From Sphingosinicella sp963974575 (GTDB taxonomy: Bacteria; Pseudomonadota; Alphaproteobacteria; Sphingomonadales; Sphingomonadaceae), in assembly GCF_963974575.1 (NCBI RefSeq), contig NZ_CAXBBQ010000012.1:3197-67196 (forward strand): a stretch of DNA of 64,000 nt, given 5' to 3'. Shown here piece by piece: positions 24,561-35,062 of the stretch (position 1 is the stretch's first letter; the number at the start of each line of letters is the position of its first letter). The position numbers were made by a program, and so were the translations under genes. The notes below the pieces were generated by a model. That model had not been told where the DNA came from, ran no database searches, and was given only the letters and a program-made list of their open reading frames with translations.

Positions 24561-25187
24561 TTGGCACGCGCACAGTTTCAACGGCTGGATCCTGATTTTC
24601 GTCGCCAAAGCTTGATTGATGCGACTGCACATTGCCTCGCCCGCTATGGGATCGGCGGCACCTCCGTAAGAACGATCTGCGCCGAAGCAGGCGTTTCCGC
24701 GGGGCTTCTGCGACACTACTTCGCGGGTATCGACGAGCTTGTCGCTGAAACCTATGCCGACGTCGGCGACCGGCTGGTGGCGAACATGATCGCGGCGGCG
24801 GACAATGCTGGGCCGGACCCGCGCGAACAGCTTCGCGCCTTCGTGATGGCGAGCTTCAAGCCGCCGATCGCGGACCCGGACCTGCTGGCAACGTGGCTCA
24901 CTTTCTGGAGCCTCATCAAGAGCGACGCACGAATCCGCGAGCTTCACACCGAAAACTATGCAAGCCACCGGCGGCCCGTGGAGAGGATGGTCGCGGAAAT
25001 CCTGGGACCCGAGGCGAGCCATGTGGATGTGCGGCTGACGGCTGTGGGCGTGACGGCGCTGGTAGACGGGCTCTGGCTTGAGCTTTGTCTCGATGCATCG
25101 AGCTTCACGCCCGAGGAGGCAGCGCGCATTGCCGACAAGTGGCTGAACACGCTGGTCGGCGATCCGCTGAAAGTGCTTGCCGACTGA
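24561..25187 (+). CDS. TetR-family regulator, BetI-like
   Basis: A 208-residue one-component repressor. The N-terminal HTH (about 12-60) contains RRQSLIDATAHCLARYG and SVRTICAEAGVSAGLLRHYF, the latter very close to BetI. The C-terminal domain includes LLATWLTFWSLI and the VDGLWLELCLD segment typical of the BetI-C ligand domain. The start is TTG 24561, preceded by GGGAGGGTAGGG, which fixes it. It lies between a TonB receptor and an M20 peptidase and probably regulates one or both. A perfect 17-bp palindrome, a common form for TetR operators, follows its stop codon. Confidence 0.88.
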   Translation: MARAQFQRLDPDFRRQSLIDATAHCLARYGIGGTSVRTICAEAGVSAGLLRHYFAGIDELVAETYADVGDRLVANMIAAADNAGPDPREQLRAFVMASFKPPIADPDLLATWLTFWSLIKSDARIRELHTENYASHRRPVERMVAEILGPEASHVDVRLTAVGVTALVDGLWLELCLDASSFTPEEAARIADKWLNTLVGDPLKVLAD

Positions 25188-25202
25188 CGCACCGACTTCT
25201 TA

Positions 25203-25219
25203 CACCTGTAAAACAGGTG
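25203..25219. promoter_or_regulatory. Perfect 17-bp palindrome before the M20 peptidase gene
   Basis: CACCTGT-AAA-ACAGGTG has two perfect 7-bp arms around three A. It lies between the tetR stop (25187) and the peptidase start (25233), directly before the GGGAG ribosome site. It may be the operator of the neighbouring TetR protein, or an mRNA hairpin at the ribosome site. Confidence 0.45.
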
Positions 25220-25232
25220 GGAGATTCTTCGA

Positions 25233-26603
25233 ATGCTGAAAACCGGAACTTCGCTCGTCCTTGCGGCCTTGCTGGCGGCTGCCCCGACGCTTGCTGCAAC
25301 CCCTGCACAGGTCGACGGCGCCAAGGCCATGCTCGGCAAATCGATCGCCTTTCCGACCGTCGCCGGGCGCGGGCAAGTGCCGGTGTACGCGGCCTATCTT
25401 GAAAGCGAACTCAAGAGCGCCGGTTTCAAGGACAGCGAGATCAGCATCGAACCGCTCGGCGAGACCGCGTCGCTGATTCTGACGTGGAAAGGCACGGGCA
25501 AGAAGAAGCCGATCGTGCTCAACGCGCACATGGATGTGGTGGAGGCGAAACGCGAAGACTGGGAACGCGATCCGTTCGTGATGGCCGAAGACGCGGGCTA
25601 TCTCTTCGGGCGCGGCATCAGCGACAACAAGTTTGACGTGGTGATGCTCGTGCAGACGGTGATGAACCTGAAGCGCGAAGGTTTCAAACCATCCCGCGAC
25701 ATCGTGCTGTTCCTTACCGGCGACGAGGAAACCGCGCAGAAGACGGTGGCGGCCATCGCGCCCCGCTACAAGGACGCGGCGATGGTGCTGAACGGTGACG
25801 GCGGCGGTGGAACGCTCGGCGCAGACGGGACGCCCCTCTATTATACGATGCAGACGGCAGAGAAGACCTACGCCGACTACAAGCTGACCGTGACCGACCC
25901 GGGCGGCCATTCGAGCGCGCCGCGCGCCGACAATGCAATCCTGATGCTGGGCGCCGCGCTGCAGCGGATCGCCGCAGCGCCGTTTCCGGCCGAAACCAGC
26001 GAGACGACACGCGCTTATTTCGCGGCGTCGGCGAAGCGGACGCCGGGCGAAGCGGGCGAGGCGATGGCGCGCTTCGCGGCCAACCCGAACGATACGGCTG
26101 CGGCGGACATCCTCGCGAAGTACCCCGAGCACATCGGGCAAACGCGCACAACCTGTGTGCCGACGATGGTGAGCGGCGGTCACGCGGAAAATGCGCTGCC
26201 GCAGCGTGCGGTCGCCAACATCAACTGCCGCATCTTCCCCGGCACGGCACCCGAAGCGGTGCGCCAGCGGCTGCAGCAGCTGGCGGGCGACAAGGTGGTG
26301 GTGACACTGCCGGAACCGTTCCCGCAAAGTTCCACTTCGCCGCTGCTTCCCGAGCTGGACGCGGCGCTACGCAAGGCTGTCGATGGGCGCGCGAAGGGAC
26401 TTTCGATCATCCCGAGCATGTCGGCAGGCACCACCGACAGCCTGTTCTTCCGCGCTTCCGGCATCCCGAGTTACGGGGTCTCGGGCCTGTTCATGAAGCC
26501 GGATGACGAATATGCCCACGGTCTAAACGAGCGGGTGCCAGTGGACGCGATTGGACCCGCGCTTGATCATTACCGGACGTTGATCGTGACACTCGCCCGA
26601 TAG
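25233..26603 (+). CDS. Secreted M20-family metallopeptidase
   Basis: A 456-residue exported zinc aminoacylase/carboxypeptidase. The signal peptide is MLKTGTSLVLAALLAAAPTLA (cleaved around 21-22). Metal-binding and catalytic residues: H99 and D101 in LNAHMDVVE, D131 in GRGISDNK, the catalytic Glu in FLTGDEETAQ (E165/E166), and a late His in EYAHGLNERVP. DPGGHSSAPRADN marks the dimerisation-domain histidine. ATG 25233 gives the signal peptide. The likely site of action is the periplasm, trimming peptides or N-acyl amino acids, perhaps ones brought in by the TonB receptor two genes upstream. A terminator-like hairpin follows. Confidence 0.9.
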   Translation: MLKTGTSLVLAALLAAAPTLAATPAQVDGAKAMLGKSIAFPTVAGRGQVPVYAAYLESELKSAGFKDSEISIEPLGETASLILTWKGTGKKKPIVLNAHMDVVEAKREDWERDPFVMAEDAGYLFGRGISDNKFDVVMLVQTVMNLKREGFKPSRDIVLFLTGDEETAQKTVAAIAPRYKDAAMVLNGDGGGGTLGADGTPLYYTMQTAEKTYADYKLTVTDPGGHSSAPRADNAILMLGAALQRIAAAPFPAETSETTRAYFAASAKRTPGEAGEAMARFAANPNDTAAADILAKYPEHIGQTRTTCVPTMVSGGHAENALPQRAVANINCRIFPGTAPEAVRQRLQQLAGDKVVVTLPEPFPQSSTSPLLPELDAALRKAVDGRAKGLSIIPSMSAGTTDSLFFRASGIPSYGVSGLFMKPDDEYAHGLNERVPVDAIGPALDHYRTLIVTLAR

Positions 26604-26628
26604 ATCGCTCTTCGCTTTGCGGTCTATC

Positions 26629-26653
26629 GCCCCGATGGTACTATCATCGGGGC
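26629..26653 (+). terminator. Hairpin terminator after the M20 peptidase gene
   Basis: GCCCCGATG-GTACTAT-CATCGGGGC forms a perfect 9-bp GC-rich stem 25 bp after the peptidase stop, followed by ATTTATGG, a weak T-tract. Confidence 0.5.
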
Positions 26654-26671
26654 ATTTATGGACAGACCGCG

Positions 26672-27421
26672 ATGAAGACGTTCCTGAAACGGGCTTTCAC
26701 GGACACGCTACGTTGGCGTGAGTATGAGTTGAAGGACGTCCAGCATCCTTTGCGGAAAGCGCCTGCGTTTTTCCGGGCAATGACCCCCAAGGGTCTCAGC
26801 CCCCAAACTGTGATCGATGTAGGCGTTGGATACGGCACCCCATGGTTGATGGACGGCTTTCCGGATGCTTACACGGTTCTCGTGGAGCCCAACGAGGGGT
26901 TTCGGGAACCCATCGATCAACTGATGGCCGCCCGCAGGGGAGAAGTTCATTTTGCGGCGGCGGGGCGCGCGACGTCTGAAATGGTGCTCAACCTGAATGT
27001 ACGCCGCCCGACCAGTTCTACGATGTCTACGCCATCGACGCATCAAATTGACGAGTTCGCGCGCCGTGGATGGACGCGCGAGACGCGTGCTGTGACCGTG
27101 CCGGTCAAACGCTTGGATTCGTTCGACCGCACGGCATGGCCGAAACCCTACCTGCTGAAAGTCGACTCGGAGGGGTTCGAGCTGGAGGTGTTGGCGGGTG
27201 CGACGGGTCTGCTGCCGGATGTACAATGCCTTATCGCTGAAGTCTCCGTGGCAGAACGGTACGAGGGTGGATACGATTTCGCGACATTCATCTCGGCGCT
27301 GGACGATTACGGTTTCCGAATGTTCGACATCACGGACATGCTCCAGTTCGGGCGCAACGGCAGGCTCTCGACGATCGACGCGGTTTTCGTGCCCAAAGGT
27401 TCGCCGCTCCTTGGCGCGTGA
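26672..27421 (+). CDS. FkbM-family SAM-dependent methyltransferase
   Basis: A 249-residue protein. SAM-binding motif I is VIDVGVGYGTPWL (47-59), with the acidic motif II residue in VEPNEGF (E72). The FkbM hallmark KVDSEGFELEVLAGA lies near residue 155. These enzymes O-methylate sugars or other hydroxyls. The acceptor here is unknown. The gene has its own start after the peptidase terminator, lies 45 bp before the ABC transporter genes, and is not obviously part of their operon. Confidence 0.85.
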   Translation: MKTFLKRAFTDTLRWREYELKDVQHPLRKAPAFFRAMTPKGLSPQTVIDVGVGYGTPWLMDGFPDAYTVLVEPNEGFREPIDQLMAARRGEVHFAAAGRATSEMVLNLNVRRPTSSTMSTPSTHQIDEFARRGWTRETRAVTVPVKRLDSFDRTAWPKPYLLKVDSEGFELEVLAGATGLLPDVQCLIAEVSVAERYEGGYDFATFISALDDYGFRMFDITDMLQFGRNGRLSTIDAVFVPKGSPLLGA

Positions 27422-27466
27422 GTGCAGACGGTTTTGCGTTTTCTGAAAACTGTCTAAACACATCGC

Positions 27467-28398
<932 letters not shown>

Positions 28399-28402
<4 letters not shown>

Positions 28403-29166
28403 TCTTCAACCGCCACGCCGTCTGGGCGATCTACAAGTTTGAGCTGGCCCGCTTCCGCCGCACGGTCTGGACGAGCCTCATCACCCCCGTCATCACGACG
28501 ACGCTCTACTTCATCGTGTTCGGCTCGGCGATCGGCTCGCGGATGCAGGAGGTCGGCACGGTTCCCTACGGCGCGTTCATCGTGCCGGGGCTGATGCTGC
28601 TCACGATGCTGACCGAAAGCATCTCGAACGCCTCGTTCGGCATCTACATGCCGAAATGGACGGGGACGATCTACGAGCTGCTTTCCGCGCCGATCTCCGC
28701 GTTCGAGATCGTGCTCGCCTATGTCGGCGCGGCTGCGACGAAATCGGCGATCCTCGGCATCGTGATCCTTGCGACCGCCAACCTCTTCGTCGATATCGAC
28801 ATCGTGCATCCGCTCTGGATGATGCTGTTCATGGTGCTGCTCGCCGTGACGTTCTGCCTGTTCGGCTTCATCATCGGCATCTGGGCGAAAAACTTCGAGC
28901 AGCTTCAGATCATTCCGCTGCTTGTGGTGATGCCGCTGACGTTCCTCGGCGGCGCATTTTATTCGATCGACATGCTGCCCGCGGCGTGGCGCACGGCGAC
29001 GCTGTTCAATCCCATCGTCTATCTGATGAGCGGTTTTCGCTGGAGCTTCTTCGGCCAGGGCGATGTGAGCATCGAGCTCAGCCTTGCGGCGATGTTGGGT
29101 TTCCTGACGCTCTGCCTTGCCGTCGTCTGGTGGATCTTCAGGACGGGCTACCGGCTGAAGAGCTGA
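28399..29166 (+). CDS. ABC-2 type permease (YadH-like)
   Basis: A 255-residue inner-membrane protein with about six helices. The N-terminal amphipathic IYKFELARFRRTVWTSLITPV and the central FGSAIGSRM match the ABC-2 permease fold, and PLTFLGGAFYSIDMLPAAWR is the family's conserved loop. Start ATG 28399 overlaps the ATPase stop. Its last 19 bp overlap the end of the convergent RND pump gene on the other strand. Confidence 0.92.
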
Positions 29167-32100
29167 GCGAAGGGTCTACGCCGTCTCCGCGTGCGGGGCC
29201 GCGCCAGCAGCAGGTACATGACCGGGGTGACAATGCGGCTGAGCAGCGTCGAGGAGATGAGGCCCCCAATGATGACCCATGCGAGCGGCGAATAAAGCGC
29301 CGAGCCGCCGAGTGCGAGCGGCATCAGGCCGCCGATCGCCGTGACTGATGTGAGCAGCACCGGCAGGAAGCGGATTTCACCCGCCTGCTCGATCGCTTCG
29401 CGAAGGCCGAGTCCGCGCGCGCGAAGCTGCGAGGTGAAATCGACGAGAAGGATCGAGTTCTTGATCTCGATGCCGATGAGCGCGACGAAGCCGATGATGC
29501 CCATGTAGCTCATCGGATAGCCGGTGAGCAGCAGGGCGATGATGCCGCCGAACATGCCGAGCGGGATGACGCCCGCGACCACCGCAACCTCGCGGAAGCG
29601 GCCGAATTCGGCGACGAGCACGGCCATGATGCTGAACACGGCGAGGAGCAGGATGCTGCCGATGCCGTCGAAGCTCTGTGCGCTTGCCTCCGCCTCGCCG
29701 CCGATGCCGAGCGCATAGCCTTGCGGCAGCGTGAGGCTCTGCAGACGCTCCACGACGTCCTTGTTGACGCGGGAGGTGAGATAGCCGGCCTGCGTCCACG
29801 CGGTGACGGTGATGTTGCGTTCGAGCTGGTAGCGATCGATGCGCGGCGGCACGCTCTTGAGATAGGGCCTAGCGACCTCCGCCAGCGGTATCGCGTTGCC
29901 GCTGCTGGTGGTGATGTAAACGGATTGCAGCGCGGAGACGGGCTGCCGCTCCTCCATCGGAAGCCTCACGACGACGGGATAGGTGTCTCCTTCGTCGTCG
30001 CGAAAGCTCGCAGCACGTTCCCCGGCAATGGCAAGACGCAGCGCCCGCCGCGGCTCGCCCGGCTGCACGCCGAGCAGCGCCGCCTTGTCCGCATCGAGAC
30101 CAAGGTCGAGATCGACTCGGTCGACCGCAAGAGGATTGTCGATGTCACGCGTGCCGGGTGTGGTTCGGATGATCTTTGCGACCTCGCCCGCAATCATCTT
30201 CAGGACGCTGTTGTCCGGCCCGCTGATGCGGATGGCGATCGGCGCATCGATCGGCGGGCCGTTTTCGAACATGCGAACCGTGATGCGGGCGTCGGGATCG
30301 GTGCTGAAGATACCGCGCAGCCGACCGAGCATCGCTTCGCTTTCGTCCGCGATCCATTCGTTCAGTACAACGAACACCGCACCCTTGCGCGATTCCTCGG
30401 TGAGCGAGCGCACGTTGTAATAGACTTGGGGATTGCCCGCCCCGCTGTTTTCCATGAGCGCGGCGATGTTGCCTTCCTTCGCGACTTCGGCGGCGACGCG
30501 GCGGACGACCCGGTCGGTCTGGGCAACGCTCGTGCCTTCGGGGGTTTCGACCTCCACCATGAAATAGGGCGCATCCGATGCGGGAAAGAGCTGCCAGCCC
30601 GCCACCGGGATAAGGCCAAGCGCGCCGATGCAGAGCGCCATCGAGATCGCGAGGGTGCGCTGCGGTTTTTCGAGCGCGTAGTGCAGCACGGGGCCGTAGA
30701 GCCGGTGGATACCGCGGGTGAGCGCCTTCAGGATCGCATTGCCTTCGGGATCATCGTCGCGGCGCAGAACGCGGCTGGCGAGAAAGGGGATGATCGTGAG
30801 CGAAACGACGAGCGACGCCCCGACCGTGTAGATGACCGCAAGCGGCAGCGACCGCGTGAACTCGCCCGCCCCGCCGGGGAGGAACACCAGCGGCAGGAAG
30901 GCGAACAGCAAAACGCCGGTGGAGCCGAACACGGCGGCGGTGATTTCCTTTGTGCCCGAAAGCGCGGCGGCGGTGCGCTCCGCGCCCATGCGCAGGTGGC
31001 GAGAGATGTTCTCCGTCACCACGATCGAGTCATCAACGATGAGCCCGAGCGCGAGGATGAAACCCGAGACGGAAAGCTGGTTCAGCGAAAAATTGAACAC
31101 GTGCAGCAGCAGCACGCCGGTCGCGAGGCTGAGCGGTATCGAGATCATCACGATCAGCGAGGCGCGGGGCCCGAGCGGCAGCAGCGTGATGAGCACGAGG
31201 CCGAGCGCGATGCCGAAATCGCGCGCCAACGTATCAAGCCGGTTGCGGATATCGCGCGACTGATCGAAGCCGAGTTCGAGCTTGATGTCGGGTGGAAGCT
31301 GGTCGCGCGCCGCTGCGAGCGCCGTCTCGATCTCCTTGCGGATGCCGAGGACGTTGCCGTTCTCCTTCTGCATCGCAGTGACGAACACGGCGCGCTTGCC
31401 GTTGAACCGCGTGATGTGCGTGTGTTCGGCGGTGGACCAGTTTACCTCGGCGACGTCGCCGACACGCACCAGCGTTCCGTCTTCGGCACGGATCGGCACC
31501 GCACGAATCTCGGCGAGGTCGCGATACGCCCCGCCGGCGTCGACGTTCAGGCGGTGCTCGCCCGAGTGGACGGCGCCCGCGGGCAGATCGACGCCGCCGC
31601 TCTGGAGCGCGGTGACGAGCGACGAGGGCGGAATCTTGAGCTCGGCGAGGCGACCGCCATCGATGGCGATGCGGACTTCCGGGTTCGGCAGGCCGTAAAT
31701 CTCGGTGGAGCGGATGCCGTCGACGCGCGAGAGACGCTCGGAAAGGTCGGTCGCATACTTTTCCATACGCCGCCACGAGGCGGTTTCGCTGACGAGCGCG
31801 AGTTGGACGACGGCGGCGTCGCTGGTGCGGACCTTCAGATACTGGAGGCTGGCAAGGCCGGAAGGTAGACGGTCGCGGATGGCGCCGATCTCGCGCACGA
31901 CCTCGTCGAAATGCTGTTCTGGATCGCCGCCCCATTCGAACTCCGCGGTGATGACCGAGGTGCCGTCCTTCGAGGTGGAATCGACGTCAACGATGCCGTC
32001 GAGGCCCTTGATCACCTCCTCGATCGGCTTTGCGACTGTTTCTTCCATATCCTGCGCATCGGCGCCCGGCTGCGAGGCGACGACGAGCACGACAGGGATC

Positions 32101-32222
32101 GGCAGGTGCGGATCAACGGCGCGCGGGATGTTGAGGAAGGCGTAGATGCCGAGCGCGGCAAGCAGTGTGAAGAGGACGAGCGTCAGCTGCCAGCGGCTGA
32201 CGGCGAAGCCGGCGAGGTTCAT
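29148..32222 (-). CDS. RND efflux transporter, inner-membrane pump
   Basis: A 1024-residue resistance-nodulation-division pump with the expected repeat of one helix, a large periplasmic domain and five helices, twice. The proton-relay acidic pair is in the TM4 segment VDDSIVVTENISRH, and GxxxGxxxP-like helices are present. The N-terminus FAVSRWQLTLVLFTLLAALGIYAF matches the smaller HAE1-like pumps (MdtB/NolG type). The start ATG overlaps the adaptor stop as ATGA. No outer-membrane factor gene is nearby, so the pair presumably borrows a TolC-like channel. Substrates are unknown. Confidence 0.93.
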   Translation of the reverse strand: MNLAGFAVSRWQLTLVLFTLLAALGIYAFLNIPRAVDPHLPIPVVLVVASQPGADAQDMEETVAKPIEEVIKGLDGIVDVDSTSKDGTSVITAEFEWGGDPEQHFDEVVREIGAIRDRLPSGLASLQYLKVRTSDAAVVQLALVSETASWRRMEKYATDLSERLSRVDGIRSTEIYGLPNPEVRIAIDGGRLAELKIPPSSLVTALQSGGVDLPAGAVHSGEHRLNVDAGGAYRDLAEIRAVPIRAEDGTLVRVGDVAEVNWSTAEHTHITRFNGKRAVFVTAMQKENGNVLGIRKEIETALAAARDQLPPDIKLELGFDQSRDIRNRLDTLARDFGIALGLVLITLLPLGPRASLIVMISIPLSLATGVLLLHVFNFSLNQLSVSGFILALGLIVDDSIVVTENISRHLRMGAERTAAALSGTKEITAAVFGSTGVLLFAFLPLVFLPGGAGEFTRSLPLAVIYTVGASLVVSLTIIPFLASRVLRRDDDPEGNAILKALTRGIHRLYGPVLHYALEKPQRTLAISMALCIGALGLIPVAGWQLFPASDAPYFMVEVETPEGTSVAQTDRVVRRVAAEVAKEGNIAALMENSGAGNPQVYYNVRSLTEESRKGAVFVVLNEWIADESEAMLGRLRGIFSTDPDARITVRMFENGPPIDAPIAIRISGPDNSVLKMIAGEVAKIIRTTPGTRDIDNPLAVDRVDLDLGLDADKAALLGVQPGEPRRALRLAIAGERAASFRDDEGDTYPVVVRLPMEERQPVSALQSVYITTSSGNAIPLAEVARPYLKSVPPRIDRYQLERNITVTAWTQAGYLTSRVNKDVVERLQSLTLPQGYALGIGGEAEASAQSFDGIGSILLLAVFSIMAVLVAEFGRFREVAVVAGVIPLGMFGGIIALLLTGYPMSYMGIIGFVALIGIEIKNSILLVDFTSQLRARGLGLREAIEQAGEIRFLPVLLTSVTAIGGLMPLALGGSALYSPLAWVIIGGLISSTLLSRIVTPVMYLLLARPRTRRRRRPFAQLFSR

Positions 32223-33268
32223 GTGCCGGAGACGGTTGGGGTAACGCGGCTGCCGTCGGTAAGCTGGCTGATCCCGGTGACGGCGATACGTTCCCCAGCC
32301 TTGAGCCCAGCGAGAACGGCGACGCCACGGTCATTCATGGCGCCGGTGACGATGCGGCGAGGCTTCACGCGCTTGCCGCTCTCATCAAGCACATAGACGA
32401 AGGCCTCCCCGGCGCGTGCCGCGAACACCGCGCTGCTCGGCACGAGCATCGTTTCCGGGCCGCCGCCGCGCATGGAGAGCGTCGCATGGCCGATCTGGCC
32501 TGACCTCAGCGCCGGATCGGGCGGGAGTGCGAGTTCGACCGCGAAGGTTCCGGTGCGCTCGTCGGCGCGGCCGGCAACCTCAATGATGCGTGCGGCACGG
32601 GGGGCGGGGCCGAGTGCCACGATATCGATAGGAACGCTGCCGGTGCGGATGATACCTGCGGCCTGCACATCGGTGATGGGGACGCGTAGCACGAAGCCGT
32701 CGCGATTATCGCCGAAGCTGATGACCGGCGTTCCGGCATTTACGACCTGGTTCACCTCAGCGAAGCGCCGGAGGATATGGCCGTCCGCAGGCGCCGTGAT
32801 GCGGGCGGTGCTGGCAGCGAACTGGGCGGATGTGGTTGCGGCCGCCGCCGCGCGGTAGGCGGCTTCGGCGGTGTCGAGCCGCGCACGTGTGACCCAGCCT
32901 TTCGCGAAAAGATCGCGCGCACGGGCGAGATCGGCCTGAGCGCGGGTGCGTTCGGCGGCGGCGGCGGCGAGATCTGCACCGACGGTGGTCGTGTCGAGCG
33001 CAGCGAGCAGCTGGCCCTTCCGCACGCGGTCACCTTCCTCCACCGCGATAGCGGCGATGCGGCCCGGTGTCGTGAAGCCCAGATCGATTTCGCGGCGCAG
33101 CCTTACGGTTCCGACCGCGCGGAAGGTGTCGGCGCTCTCCACGGGGCGAGCTTCGGCCACGCGGACCGGCACTGGCGCGGCTTCGGAGGGCTTTGCCGCC
33201 TCATCGCCCGCCGAACAAGCGGCGAGGGCAATGAAGAGGGCCGCTGCGAAGGGCCGAACGGAGTTCAT
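32219..33268 (-). CDS. RND periplasmic adaptor lipoprotein (membrane fusion protein)
   Basis: A 349-residue HlyD/AcrA-type adaptor. The lipoprotein signal ends in LAAC (C18). The barrel-sandwich halves are VEEGDRVRKGQLLAALDTTTV and ITAPADGHILRRFAEVNQVVNAG, separated by an Ala-rich helical hairpin (about 95-150). The C-terminal domain ends RIAVTGISQLTDGSRV. It is the first gene of the two-gene pump operon and has its own promoter candidate upstream. It links the pump to an outer-membrane channel encoded elsewhere. Confidence 0.92.
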   Translation of the reverse strand: MNSVRPFAAALFIALAACSAGDEAAKPSEAAPVPVRVAEARPVESADTFRAVGTVRLRREIDLGFTTPGRIAAIAVEEGDRVRKGQLLAALDTTTVGADLAAAAAERTRAQADLARARDLFAKGWVTRARLDTAEAAYRAAAAATTSAQFAASTARITAPADGHILRRFAEVNQVVNAGTPVISFGDNRDGFVLRVPITDVQAAGIIRTGSVPIDIVALGPAPRAARIIEVAGRADERTGTFAVELALPPDPALRSGQIGHATLSMRGGGPETMLVPSSAVFAARAGEAFVYVLDESGKRVKPRRIVTGAMNDRGVAVLAGLKAGERIAVTGISQLTDGSRVTPTVSGT

Positions 33269-33343
33269 AGCGGCGGATCCACTTCCGAGTCGTGCTCAGA
33301 CGCATACTGGACGGGTGATTCTAAGGGAAGATAGCGTCTAAAA

Positions 33344-33370
33344 ATCTTAAACGATACGCTTGCGTGTCAA
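33344..33370 (-). promoter_or_regulatory. Predicted promoter of the RND pump operon
   Basis: On the minus strand a perfect -35 box TTGACA (33365-33370) is followed after 15 bp by TAAGAT (33344-33349), about 80 bp before the adaptor start codon. The spacer is two bases shorter than ideal; AGATTT at 17 bp is the alternative -10. Confidence 0.4.
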
Positions 33371-33391
33371 TGTGTTGCGGAAGGCTGCTTG

Positions 33392-35062
33392 CTAGCGCGC
33401 AGCGCTTGGCGGTTCGGCCAGCGTATCGGGGACGAGTTCAACGCTTCGGAGCGCGCTGCGGCCGTATTCGTCCTCGGCCGCGTTCTGGATGGTACCTGAG
33501 GTGGTGCTGCGCGAGGCGACCTTGATGCCGCGTTCCCCGAGAGCGGCGGCAACAGCGGCGGCGCGGTCCTCGGCGAGCTTGTCGCGCGCGTCGCTGCTGT
33601 CGGCCTCACCGCTCGCAACGCGGCCGTTGACGAGCACCGTGGTGATCCCCCAGCGCCTCAGCGCCCACGCGGCATCGACCACGGAGTCCCTGCCCTTCGG
33701 CGAAAGCGCAGCAGAATCTTCGTCGAACGGTATGAGCGGGAGTTGGCCGACCGGCGGGATCACCATTACCGTCCAGCCCGGATGACGGATGGCGACGCGC
33801 GTTTCGAGCGCGCGCCAGGCGGGCAGGCGGATGCCGGGCATCGCTTCGGCTGTCATCGATGCGAAGCGGCGGGCGAGGTCGACGTTGACGGCCGATGGCG
33901 ACTGCGCTCCGAGAATCGCGAGTTCGGCGGCGACCTGCTGCGCATCGGCCTCGGTCGCCTTGCGCAGCGATTCGCCTTGCGCGCGCTTCGCAGCTTCCAG
34001 TTCGCGCTGCTCGCGCTCCTTCAGGGTCGCGTCACTATCGACGAGGACTTGGGCGAGGTTGATCGCAATGGGCTCTTCGAGACGTGCGCGCAGGCGTGCG
34101 CTGATCTGCTGATCGGCATCATAGCGACGCTTCGGCGTCTGCACCGTAGCGCGGGCGACGATCGGTTCGGCGGAAAAATCCATTTCGAGCTGCGATATGC
34201 GCGAGTCCGGGCCGAAATAGGCCGAGATGGCTTCGCGCGTAAGACGGCTCGCGAGCGCTTCCCATGCGATCTGGTGCAGCGAGAGCAGCAGCGGCACGGA
34301 CAGTACGGCGAAAATCCCCAGGATGCCGATGGTCTGGATGCGCGTGGAGCGGTCCGACATCGCGGTGCCGAAGCCGTACATCTTGGCCATCACCGCAGCG
34401 CTCAGCGCGATGGCGAGCAGATTGGTCATGAACAGGCCGAGCGCACCGAAGAACACGAGGCCGTTCAGCGTCGCAAGGCCGTAGCCGACAACGGCGAGCG
34501 GCGGCATAAGGGCTGTGGCGATGGCGACGCCGACGATCGTTTCGCCGCGTCCGCGGATGACGGCATAGGCCCCCGCGAGTGCCGAGAAGATCGCGACCAG
34601 AAGATCGAAGAAGTTCGGTCGCGTCCGCGCAAGGATTTCGGGCGTGACCGCCTGCAGCGGCGACAGGTAGACGACGAGGGCGCAGAAGCCGACCGCCGCA
34701 GCGACACCGATTCCCAGGGTCGTCAGCGCGAGCCTCGCTTCGGCGAGGTTGAAGCGCGCAAGGCTGAAGCCGAGCGCCATGATCGGGCCCATGAGCGGCG
34801 AGATCAGCATTGCGCCGATCACCACCGCAGGCGACGAAAGCAGCAGGCCGAGCACGGCAATGCCTGCCGACATGATGAGCATGAAGCCGAAGCGCGCGGA
34901 CCAGTGCGCCTCGCCATCCAGCTTCGCGGCGACCTCCATATGATTGACGGAGCGCACCACCCAACGCCGCCAATAGGCGCGCTGGCGGCGCCACAACGTC
35001 GAAGCCTGATGAAGCGTGGTATCGATGCGGGCCTTCAGCCCTTTTCGCGTCGTGCTATCCAA
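33392..35062 (-). CDS. DUF389 membrane protein with OmpA-like C-terminal domain
   Basis: A 556-residue protein. Residues about 55-260 hold a DUF389 membrane domain with several helices, including MLIMSAGIAVLGLLLSSPAVVIGAMLISPLMGPI, whose IGAMLISPLMGPI motif is the hallmark. A long charged region (about 290-420) is followed by an OmpA-like domain (about 440-540): FDEDSAALSPKGRDSVVDAA, then VLVNGRVASGEAD and LAEDRAAAVAAAL. That domain normally grips peptidoglycan, so the tail should face the periplasm. The start is TTG 35062, overlapping the end of the SLC13 gene by 8 bp. Function unknown. Confidence 0.8.
   Translation of the reverse strand: MDSTTRKGLKARIDTTLHQASTLWRRQRAYWRRWVVRSVNHMEVAAKLDGEAHWSARFGFMLIMSAGIAVLGLLLSSPAVVIGAMLISPLMGPIMALGFSLARFNLAEARLALTTLGIGVAAAVGFCALVVYLSPLQAVTPEILARTRPNFFDLLVAIFSALAGAYAVIRGRGETIVGVAIATALMPPLAVVGYGLATLNGLVFFGALGLFMTNLLAIALSAAVMAKMYGFGTAMSDRSTRIQTIGILGIFAVLSVPLLLSLHQIAWEALASRLTREAISAYFGPDSRISQLEMDFSAEPIVARATVQTPKRRYDADQQISARLRARLEEPIAINLAQVLVDSDATLKEREQRELEAAKRAQGESLRKATEADAQQVAAELAILGAQSPSAVNVDLARRFASMTAEAMPGIRLPAWRALETRVAIRHPGWTVMVIPPVGQLPLIPFDEDSAALSPKGRDSVVDAAWALRRWGITTVLVNGRVASGEADSSDARDKLAEDRAAAVAAALGERGIKVASRSTTSGTIQNAAEDEYGRSALRSVELVPDTLAEPPSAAR

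Noticed and set aside
29721..31868. A 715-codon plus-strand frame
   Set aside because: Antisense to the RND pump gene; low-complexity charged sequence with no recognisable domain.
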